From NCBI GenBank assembly GCA_947258635.1, contig CAMYJM010000195.1, positions 1-8,467 on the forward strand: a DNA stretch of 8,467 nucleotides. The letters are read 5' to 3'. The translations under genes were made by a program, and so were the position numbers. The DNA comes from an uncultured Acidimicrobiaceae bacterium (GTDB lineage: Bacteria > Actinomycetota > Acidimicrobiia > Spongiisociales > UBA5794). Numbering within the stretch: position 1 is the stretch's first letter; each line of letters opens with the position of its first letter. Shown here one piece after another: positions 1-5,055 of the stretch. The notes under the pieces were generated by a model. That model worked only from the letters and a program-made list of their open reading frames with translations. It was not told the origin of the DNA and made no database searches.

Positions 1-1074
1 GATCTGAGACAGGCTGAGCGTGCTGGTCTTCAACGAGGGGCCAAATCCGGCCTTGCCTCCGGCGTCGGCCCCGTGGCAACCGGCGCATTTGGCGGCATAG
101 ATGGCGCCACCGTCTGCCGGCGGCAGCGTGGTGGTCGTCGTTGAGCCCTGCGATACCTGCATGTCGTTGATGAACACCGCGAGGTCGTTGATCTGCGCAG
201 TTGTCATCCCGCCGGTGAAGCTCGCCATCGATCCAGTCTTGAGGATGGTCTTGTCCTGGGCGAGGGTGAGCGTGCTCGCCTGTAACGACGGCGCGATCCC
301 GCCCTCACCGCTCGGCCCGTGGCAGCCGGCGCACTTGGCTGCATACACGGCGGCGCTGCTCGCCGGAATCGTTGTCGTCGTGGTGGTGCCCTGCGGAACC
401 TGCATGTCCTTGGTGAATTGGGCCAGGACGTCGATTTGGGCGCTGCTGAGCCCACCCGTGTAACTCGACATCGATCCGGAGGTCAGGTTGGCTCGGATCT
501 GATTCAGGGTGAGGGTGCTCGCTTGCAGCGAAGGCGCGATTCCGCCCTCTCCGTTGGCGCCGTGGCAGGCGGCACACTTCGCCGCGTACAGGCCGGGTCC
601 GTCGGGAGGCAGAGTGGTCGTCGTGGTGCTCCCCGGAGGCACCTGCAGATCTTTGGTGAACTGGGCCAGGGCGTCGAGCTGGGCGCCGCTGAGGCCGCTC
701 GCGTAGGGAGACATCGTGCCGCTGGTGAGGCTTGTCGTGATCTCGCCCACGGTCAGGGTGCTGGCTTGCAGCGACGGTCCGATGCCCCCACCACCGGTCG
801 CCCCGTGGCAGGAGGCGCATTTGGCGGCATACAGACCCGGCCCGTCGGGGGGCAGGGTCGTGGTGGTCGTCGAAGCCGGCGGAACCTGCATGTCCTTCAC
901 GAAATTGGCCAGCGAATCCAGTTCTCCGGCGGAGAGGCCCGCCGTGTATGCAGACATCGATCCCACGGAGAGCACGTTGTTGATCTCGGACAGGGTGAGG
1001 GTGCTGTTCTGCAGCGATGGGCCGCCGCCCCCTTCGCCATTGGCGCCGTGGCAGGCGGCGCAGTCGGCGGCGTA
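1..1074 (-). repeat. Tandem cytochrome c domain repeats, 81-82 codons per unit
   Basis: Five in-frame units lie inside the cytochrome gene: 832-1074, 589-831, 346-588, 100-345 and a cut unit at 1-99. The haem-motif codons start at 1062, 819, 576, 333 and 87, so the period is 243 bases three times and 246 once. Each full unit runs Y-A-A-x-C-x-x-C-H-G, then GxGGxxPSLQxSTL, then a Met in GSM or GTM, then a helix ending in KDMQV or similar, then a Thr-rich linker. The haem motifs read CAACH, CASCH, CAACH, CAGCH and CAGCH. The fifth unit has a slightly longer segment (GADAGGKAGFGPSL). The array may continue beyond the window. Confidence 0.9.
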
Positions 1075-2412
1075 GATGGCGCTCGCGGACTGGCCGGCGA
1101 CCGACACGCTGGCGGTATCGGTGGCCGAGGCGCCACCGGGGTCGGTGACGGTCAATGTGGCGGTGTAGTCACCGGCACCGTAGGTATGGGTCGGGTTCTG
1201 GCCACTCCCCGCCGGGGAGCCATCGCCGAAGTTCCACGAATACGTGAGGCCGCCACCTTCAGGATCCGAACCGGAGCCGGAGAACGCGATCGGAGTCCCG
1301 CTCGAACCGCTGTACGGGCCCCCGGCATTCGCCGACGGAGCCTGATTAGCCACAATGTTCGCCGCCGCGGTGTCGGAGTCGGTTTCGAGACCCGGGTCGG
1401 TTACGGTCAACGTCACCGTGTAGTCCCCCGCTGCCGCATAGGTATGCGACGGGGTAGCTCCGGATCCGAAGGCGGTGGCATCGCCGAAGTCCCACGAGTA
1501 CGTCAACGCGCCACTTTCTGGGTCCGAGGATCCGGTCCCGTCGAACGTGGTGGGGTACCCGGCGGTACCGCTGTAAGGACCACCGGCTACCGCGGTGGGG
1601 GGCTGGTTGGCAGCGGCACCGATAGTGGCCTGCGTCGAAGCGGTATCGGTGGCGCCTTGATCGTCGGTGACGCGCACGGTGACGTTATAGATGCCCTGAC
1701 TCGGATAGGAGTGGGCAATGGTCGGGGTTCCCTGGCTGACGTCGTAGGTCAAGTCGCCATCGAAGTCCCACTCATAGGTCACGATCGTTCCGTCCGAGTC
1801 GGTCGACCCGGAGGCGTCAAACGTGATCAACTCAGACACCGCCCCCGCGTACGGTCCCCCGGCGTCCGCGGTCGGTGGCTGATTCACCACCGGAGCCTCC
1901 ACGGTGATCGTGAGAGTGTCCGTCCCCGTCCCGTCGCCGCTCGTGCGGGAACCGTCCGAGGACAGCCCGGCGCCATACAACGTGGCGCTACCGGCCGAAC
2001 CCGGCGCCGTCCACTGGAAGTCCCACGAGATCGTGTTCCCCCCGCCGAATGTCTCGGGAGTCGTGTGGGTGATCTCGCCGCCGGACAGCTGGGTTCCCTG
2101 GCCGCCGAGGCTGGCGAGGGCACCGCTGGTGGCGGAAACGTTGAGCCCGCCTTGGGCGGGACTGCCGCCGGGTTGGGCGCCCGTGACCGTCAACGTGTAC
2201 GTGTTGACGGTGCCGACGTCGACAGTCGTCGGGCCATTGATGGCGACCGTGGGTATCGTCCCATCCTGGTTGTGGCAGTTGGTGCAAGTGCCCCCTCCGG
2301 TGGCGGGGTTCCCGGAGACTCCGGTTCTTCCGCTGCTGCGGGCGGGGGCAGCCGTCTGGTACAAGCCGACAAAGACGATGCAGAGGCCAACCACGATCAG
2401 CAGTTTCCACAT
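1..2412 (-). CDS. Secreted modular multihaem c-type cytochrome with PKD domains (3' end outside window)
   Basis: The minus strand is open from the ATG at 2412 to the left edge: 804 codons with no stop, so the C-terminus is missing. Residues 1-25 form a signal peptide (MWK, then a hydrophobic core LLIVVGLCIVFVGLY, then QTAAPA). Residues about 27-176 resemble the choice-of-anchor-V/Reeler-like domain, with CTNCH at 43-47 and an ending like SGDGTGTDTLTITV. Three PKD domains follow at about 177-268, 269-355 and 356-439, each with GGPY, W(D/N)F(G)D and TVT motifs. Then come tandem class I cytochrome c domains with CxxCH at residues 451, 532, 613, 694 and 776; the first four each have a downstream Met (GSM or GTM) as likely second axial ligand. 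STTTTTLPP-type linkers separate them. Inferred role: extracytoplasmic electron transfer or storage; partner unknown. Start: ATG 2412 sits directly before the signal peptide, but in-frame ATGs at 2460 and 2478 are possible and none has a strong ribosome site. Domain family names are recalled, not searched. Confidence 0.88.
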   Translation of the reverse strand, partial: MWKLLIVVGLCIVFVGLYQTAAPARSSGRTGVSGNPATGGGTCTNCHNQDGTIPTVAINGPTTVDVGTVNTYTLTVTGAQPGGSPAQGGLNVSATSGALASLGGQGTQLSGGEITHTTPETFGGGNTISWDFQWTAPGSAGSATLYGAGLSSDGSRTSGDGTGTDTLTITVEAPVVNQPPTADAGGPYAGAVSELITFDASGSTDSDGTIVTYEWDFDGDLTYDVSQGTPTIAHSYPSQGIYNVTVRVTDDQGATDTASTQATIGAAANQPPTAVAGGPYSGTAGYPTTFDGTGSSDPESGALTYSWDFGDATAFGSGATPSHTYAAAGDYTVTLTVTDPGLETDSDTAAANIVANQAPSANAGGPYSGSSGTPIAFSGSGSDPEGGGLTYSWNFGDGSPAGSGQNPTHTYGAGDYTATLTVTDPGGASATDTASVSVAGQSASAIYAADCAACHGANGEGGGGPSLQNSTLTLSEINNVLSVGSMSAYTAGLSAGELDSLANFVKDMQVPPASTTTTTLPPDGPGLYAAKCASCHGATGGGGIGPSLQASTLTVGEITTSLTSGTMSPYASGLSGAQLDALAQFTKDLQVPPGSTTTTTLPPDGPGLYAAKCAACHGANGEGGIAPSLQASTLTLNQIRANLTSGSMSSYTGGLSSAQIDVLAQFTKDMQVPQGTTTTTTIPASSAAVYAAKCAGCHGPSGEGGIAPSLQASTLTLAQDKTILKTGSMASFTGGMTTAQINDLAVFINDMQVSQGSTTTTTLPPADGGAIYAAKCAGCHGADAGGKAGFGPSLKTSTLSLSQI
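1096..1884 (-). repeat. Three tandem PKD domain repeats
   Basis: Three immunoglobulin-like PKD units are encoded in frame inside the cytochrome gene, at about 1609-1884, 1348-1608 and 1096-1347. Each starts with (N)Q(P/A)P(T/S)A and GGPY, has a central YxWDFD or YSW(D/N)FGD strand, and ends in an H(S/T)Y...Y(N/T)(V/A)T(V/L)xVTD strand. PKD domains are usually rigid spacers or adhesion modules in surface proteins. Here they separate the N-terminal domain from the haem domains. Confidence 0.9.
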
Positions 2413-2534
2413 AGTGGATTGGCCTTTGTCGTCGAGGTGCAGGCGAGCGCGCAGATCCATAGTAAGAAGTGTCGGCATTTCGCCCAGAAAACAGAAGGGG
2501 ACCTTTGTATCTGATGCCTAGAGTCATTCGGCGT

Positions 2535-3315
2535 CTAGCGATCCGAAGATGGTCGATCGGCTGCCGCCGTTGCCAGTTCTCGCAACAGCTCCTCGGCCTC
2601 TGCCGTGGCCGGGAGCAAGGTCTCGATTCGCAGCTCCTCGAGCGTGACATCGTGGGCCGCACCGATCGTGGCGATCGTTGTGAACATCTCCAGGTTGCCC
2701 AGCGGCGTGATGAGCGCGATGGGTACGAGCAGTTCGTCGGCCTGCGGGGCGGACTCCGCGACATCCACGGCGGCCTCCTTCACGTGGTCGAGGGCCTCTA
2801 CGAGTAGCTCGGCCAGTTCGACATCGCCCGGGCGCTCGGCGACCTCGCGGGTCAGGCGGCGTCCCTGCCGGATGGAGCATGAGCCGCATCACGTTGCCCC
2901 CGATCTGGGATGGATCGGCGCCGGGCGGCAGCACCAGGGCGATGAGGCGGGTGGCGATCCCGTTGGCGGCCACGAGATTCCACAGGCGGTCGACGATGTA
3001 GGCCGGGAACGGCTCGTGCCCCTCGAGCAGCCGATTGAGCACGCTATGAACTTGGGTGAGCTGCGCGTCGTCGGGGCCCCGTTCGCGGTAGGCCGGCGAG
3101 AAACCGGCACTGTCGAGCAGCTCGTTGCGCTGACGAAGGGGCACGTCGAGTGTCGCAGCCAGGTGAATCACCATCTCCCGTGAGGGTTTGGCCCGGCCGG
3201 TCTCGAGGAAGCTGATGTGGCGCTGCGACACTCCGGCGTCGGCGGCTAAGCCCAGCTGGGAGAGGTGGCGGCTGGTGCGCCAGTCGCGCAGCTTGTGGCC
3301 AAAAGTGACTGTCAT
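2535..3315 (-). pseudogene. XRE-family regulator with MmyB-like ligand-binding domain, frameshifted by an internal deletion
   Basis: From the ATG at 3315, residues 1-151 give an XRE helix-turn-helix (about 5-62: FGHKLRDWR, SQLGLAADAGVSQRHISFLETG) and the first half of an MmyB-like ligand-binding domain (LLEGHEPFPAYIVDRLWNLVAANG, NVMRLMLHPAG). At about 2862 the frame breaks. The matching C-terminal half (RRLTREVAERPGD... to ...ADRPSSDR, stop at 2535) lies in another frame. Family members normally carry about 17 residues (an 'L.P.I.N..EW..HL..' stretch) between HPxG and the RLxRE helix. These are absent, so a deletion of about 50 bases, not a multiple of three, fits better than a one-base error. 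If translated, the broken protein would read an Arg-rich tail to a stop at 2524 (263 residues). It is divergent from the membrane-protein gene at 3442, so it was probably its regulator. A sequencing or assembly error is possible but would also have to remove the missing codons. Confidence 0.8.
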
Positions 3316-3349
3316 AACACGACAGTAACGGGGCTTCTGTCTGAATGCT

Positions 3350-3417
3350 ATTACGTACAAGGTAATCGACACGATTATGTGTCGTCGGCAGTATTGGACA
3401 CAGCTCATATTGGGCAC
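3350..3417. promoter_or_regulatory. Candidate operator repeats between divergent regulator and membrane-protein genes
   Basis: The 126-base divergent space (3316-3441) holds three repeat structures. CGACAC at 3367-3372 and GTGTCG at 3379-3384 form a perfect inverted repeat with a 6-base gap. ATTAC at 3350-3354 and GTAAT at 3362-3366 form another with a 7-base gap. TATTGGACAC at 3392-3401 recurs as TATTGGGCAC at 3408-3417, 9 of 10 identical and 16 bases apart. The spacing suits dimer binding by the neighbouring XRE protein, but this is inference. I could not place confident -35 and -10 boxes. Confidence 0.4.
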
Positions 3418-3441
3418 GGTTGGCGACCACGAGGAGGAATC

Positions 3442-3855
3442 ATGGGACGGCTCAGGCTGATACTGCAGGGCAACGGGGTGTTCTCCGGGCTGAGCGGCGC
3501 GGCCCTGCTGCTGGCGGCCGGAGTATGGGACACGGCGCTTGGCCTCGACACTTGGTTTCTGGGGGTCGCCGGGGCTGCGCTCGTCGCGTACGGCGGCCTG
3601 TTGTGGTGGCTGGCGGGTCGCCAAGATGTCGTCGCCGGAGTCGGGTTCGCCACGATCATGGACGTCGCATGGGTCATCGGCGCCGCCGTTGTCCTCCTCG
3701 GCTTCCCGACTGCGATGACCACCACCGGTCGGGTCGCACTACTTGCGGTGTCGGTGGTCGTAGCCGGATTTGCCGAGGCTCAGTTCTTCGAGTTGCGCGC
3801 GGCAGGCGGCCGCCAGAGTCGGGTCGGCTCCAGGAGCGTCGAGACTGGAGGGTGA
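3442..3855 (+). CDS. Small four-helix integral membrane protein of unknown function
   Basis: The product is 137 residues with four predicted transmembrane segments at about 9-28, 38-57, 65-87 and 97-115, a short basic N-terminus (MGRLRLILQ) and a polar, Arg-rich tail from about residue 119. A strong ribosome site GAGGAGG at 3431-3437 lies four bases before the ATG at 3442, which fixes the start; the open frame extends upstream to 3265 but crosses the regulatory space. It resembles small actinobacterial membrane proteins with a GNGxxSGLSGxxLLLA-like first helix and an FAxxQ motif near the last helix (FAEAQFFELR). I know no function for them. It is divergent from the broken XRE/MmyB-like regulator and convergent with the methyltransferase gene. 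The frame is intact although the regulator is not. Confidence 0.85.
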   Translation: MGRLRLILQGNGVFSGLSGAALLLAAGVWDTALGLDTWFLGVAGAALVAYGGLLWWLAGRQDVVAGVGFATIMDVAWVIGAAVVLLGFPTAMTTTGRVALLAVSVVVAGFAEAQFFELRAAGGRQSRVGSRSVETGG

Positions 3856-3882
3856 ACGGCTCCGATCGCCCCGCTTGACTCG

Positions 3883-3894
3883 GCGGCCGGCCGC
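3883..3894. repeat. 12-base GC palindrome between convergent genes
   Basis: GCGGCCGGCCGC is a perfect 12-base palindrome in the 52-base space between the convergent stops at 3855 and 3908. It has no loop and no T-run on either side. It could be a weak structure at transcript ends or a chance product of high GC. Confidence 0.25.
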
Positions 3895-3907
3895 GAGGTC
3901 TGGAGCG

Positions 3908-4849
3908 TCAGCGCTTCGTGTCCTGGGATCCGTCAATCGCGTGCTCGCCCAGGATGAACTGGTCGACCCGGTGGCGGATCGCCGCGATGTGGTCCGGACC
4001 CGAACCGCAACACGCTCCCACGACCCGAGCGCCGTTGGCGATGGCCTGGTCGGCGTAGCCGCTCATGTCATCGGCCGAATGCGGGTACTCCATGGTGAGT
4101 CCCGAGTACAACGGCACGCCGCAGTTTCCCTTGGCAATCAGGATCACGTCGGGCGCGGTCTCGCGGATCCCGGCGACGGCGGCGACGATGTCGTCCGGCC
4201 CGATGCCACAGTTGGCCCCGGCGGCGGCCAGGCGGTCGGTGCCGGCGGCCCACGTGCCGAGCGTCCGCGGGTGGACCCCCATCATCGTGTGGCCGTGGCT
4301 GTCGAAGCTCATTGTGGCGGCGATCGGCAGGTCGGTTGCGCTTGCCGCGGCAAAGGCCGCCTGCAGCTCTTCGAGCGACGACATGGTCTCGATCCAGAGC
4401 ACATCGACGCCGCCGGCGACGAGTCCGGCGACCTGCTCGGCGAAGGCGGCTTCGGCCTCGGGCACGGTGAGGAGCCCGTACGGCTCGAGCAGAGAACCGG
4501 TGGGCCCGATGCTGCCGGCCACTATCACCGTCCGGTCCACAGAATCGGCCGCGCTACGGGCGATGCGAGCCGCGGCGATGTTGAGCGCCTTCGTCCGGTC
4601 GGCGATCTTGTGCAACTCGAGACGGGGGCCATTGCCGCCGAACGTGTTCGTGAGAATGATGTCGGCGCCGGCTTCGACGTAGCGGCGATGGATCGATTCG
4701 ATCAGGTCCGGGTTTTCATCGTTGAGCAGCTCAGGAGAGCCTCCCGGCTCGAGGCCACCTTCGAAGAGCGCCGTGCCCATGGCGCCATCGGCCACCAGGA
4801 TCTTCTTCTCGCCGAGAAGACCTTCGAACGTTGCATGTTGTCCCGCCAT
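3908..4849 (-). CDS. Betaine/homocysteine S-methyltransferase family protein (BhmT-like)
   Basis: This 313-residue zinc-dependent methyltransferase should move a methyl group from a donor such as betaine or another methylated amine/thiol compound to homocysteine, giving methionine. Visible motifs (numbered from the ATG at 4849): DGAMGT at about 21-26, TNTFGGN near 67-73, the first zinc Cys in GANCGIGP (Cys214), and the Cys pair in VGACCGSGP (Cys280, Cys281). All three zinc ligands are present. AKGNCGVP and the short length resemble stand-alone bacterial BhmT enzymes rather than full MetH; no cobalamin or folate domain follows. Start: ATG 4849 has a GGAGAG site four bases upstream. An in-frame GTG at 4873 would add 8 residues and lies upstream of that site, so it is less likely. 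The gene has its own leader with a SAM-II-type riboswitch and terminator, which supports a methionine-cycle role. The methyl donor cannot be told from sequence; S-methylmethionine is an alternative. Confidence 0.92.
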   Translation of the reverse strand: MAGQHATFEGLLGEKKILVADGAMGTALFEGGLEPGGSPELLNDENPDLIESIHRRYVEAGADIILTNTFGGNGPRLELHKIADRTKALNIAAARIARSAADSVDRTVIVAGSIGPTGSLLEPYGLLTVPEAEAAFAEQVAGLVAGGVDVLWIETMSSLEELQAAFAAASATDLPIAATMSFDSHGHTMMGVHPRTLGTWAAGTDRLAAAGANCGIGPDDIVAAVAGIRETAPDVILIAKGNCGVPLYSGLTMEYPHSADDMSGYADQAIANGARVVGACCGSGPDHIAAIRHRVDQFILGEHAIDGSQDTKR

Positions 4850-4908
4850 GGGCACTCTCCGTTCTTCGGGCACCGAATCGACGGGAGCTTGCGGGCTTCA
4901 TGAGACGG

Positions 4909-4936
4909 AAAAACCGCCTCACGACGGGAGGCGGTT
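4909..4936 (-). terminator. Intrinsic terminator in the methyltransferase leader
   Basis: In the minus-strand RNA, AACCGCCUC (4936-4928) pairs perfectly with GAGGCGGUU (4920-4912) around a 7-base loop (4927-4921). A run of five U starts at the base of the stem (4913-4909). It lies just downstream of the SAM-II-type aptamer and about 60 bases before the ATG, where a riboswitch expression platform would be. Confidence 0.88.
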
Positions 4937-4947
4937 CCTCGACGTCG
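4922..4947 (-). promoter_or_regulatory. Predicted antiterminator hairpin
   Basis: In the minus-strand RNA, CGACG (4947-4943) can pair with CGUCG (4926-4922) and GAGG (4940-4937) with CCUC (4931-4928), with a small UC/C internal loop and an AACCG end loop. This uses up part of the terminator 5' arm and its loop, so it excludes the terminator. Four of its first five bases (4947-4944) also belong to the riboswitch pseudoknot strand, so SAM binding should block it. Inferred from base pairing by eye, without energy calculation. Confidence 0.6.
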
Positions 4948-4999
4948 CTTTAGCTGCATTTGTTGAGCGCCCGCAAGCTGACAAGTCAAATCTGGCGCT
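4944..4999 (-). promoter_or_regulatory. SAM-II-type (SAM-alpha) S-adenosylmethionine riboswitch aptamer
   Basis: The 56-base aptamer on the minus strand has P1 AGCGCC (4999-4994) with GGCGCU (4971-4966). The P1 loop starts AGAUUUGAC, close to the GAUUUAAC of known SAM-II RNAs. After P1 comes CAACAAAUGCAGCUAAAG, matching the conserved AAAUGYAGCUAAA core. The pseudoknot forms between GUC(A)GCUU in the loop (4982-4975) and AAGCGAC at the 3' end (4950-4944): seven pairs with one bulged A. These bases differ from the CC...UU / AAAAGG pairing of the classic example yet remain complementary, which is covariation support. It precedes a homocysteine methyltransferase gene and a terminator, so SAM should repress expression. 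SAM-V, which shares this fold, is the main alternative. Confidence 0.9.
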
Positions 5000-5011
5000 T
5001 TTGTTGCTACG

Positions 5012-5040
5012 ACCTTAGCCGGGTTCATCGACATTCGGAA
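5012..5040 (-). promoter_or_regulatory. Candidate promoter for the riboswitch/methyltransferase transcript
   Basis: On the minus strand TTCCGA (5040-5035) and TAAGGT (5017-5012) are 17 bases apart, a normal -35/-10 spacing. The -10 keeps the TA...T pattern; the -35 is a weak match. The predicted start, about 5005, would lie just before the aptamer P1. It sits between the ABC operon stop at 5056 and the riboswitch, which makes the methyltransferase a separate unit. Confidence 0.45.
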
Positions 5041-5055
5041 CGTTTTCCTGAAGCG

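Larger units (their letters stand above)
4886..4979 (-). repeat. 11-base perfect inverted repeat linking riboswitch loop to post-terminator leader
   Basis: In the minus-strand RNA, AGCUUGCGGGC (4979-4969) lies in the riboswitch loop and P1 3' strand. Its exact complement GCCCGCAAGCU (4896-4886) lies after the terminator and before the ribosome site of the methyltransferase gene. Pairing would break P1 and the pseudoknot and enclose the terminator region. It can only form in read-through transcripts, so it may help keep the aptamer open after the termination decision, or it may be fortuitous. Confidence 0.6.

Noticed and set aside
73..1062. Regular 243-base periodicity as a CRISPR-like or non-coding repeat array
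   Set aside because: The units are long, in frame and diverged, and encode cytochrome domains. There are no short identical repeats with unique spacers.
319..2514. 731-codon open frame on the plus strand
   Set aside because: It is the antisense shadow of the cytochrome gene. It is Arg/Gly-rich with no recognisable domain, while the minus strand encodes clear haem and PKD motifs over the same bases.
2413..2534. Possible riboswitch or leader RNA before the cytochrome gene (a CGACGACAAAGGCCAAUCC stretch loosely recalls c-di-GMP aptamers)
   Set aside because: The conserved core and paired stems could not be matched, and part of it may be coding if the start is at 2460 or 2478.
3265..3441. N-terminal extension of the membrane protein
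   Set aside because: The extension overlaps the regulator's 5' end and the repeat-rich divergent space, and a strong GAGGAGG site directly precedes the ATG at 3442.
3883..3894. GCGGCCGGCCGC palindrome as a bidirectional terminator
   Set aside because: There is no loop of suitable size and no U-run on either strand. Listed only as a low-confidence repeat.
4850..4873. GTG start at 4873 for the methyltransferase
   Set aside because: It would place the GGAGAG ribosome site inside the coding sequence and add MPEERRVP, which is not family-typical. ATG 4849 is better placed.
3770..4903. 377-codon plus-strand frame opposite the methyltransferase
   Set aside because: Low-complexity, Arg-rich shadow. 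The minus-strand frame has all zinc-site motifs, a ribosome site and a riboswitch.
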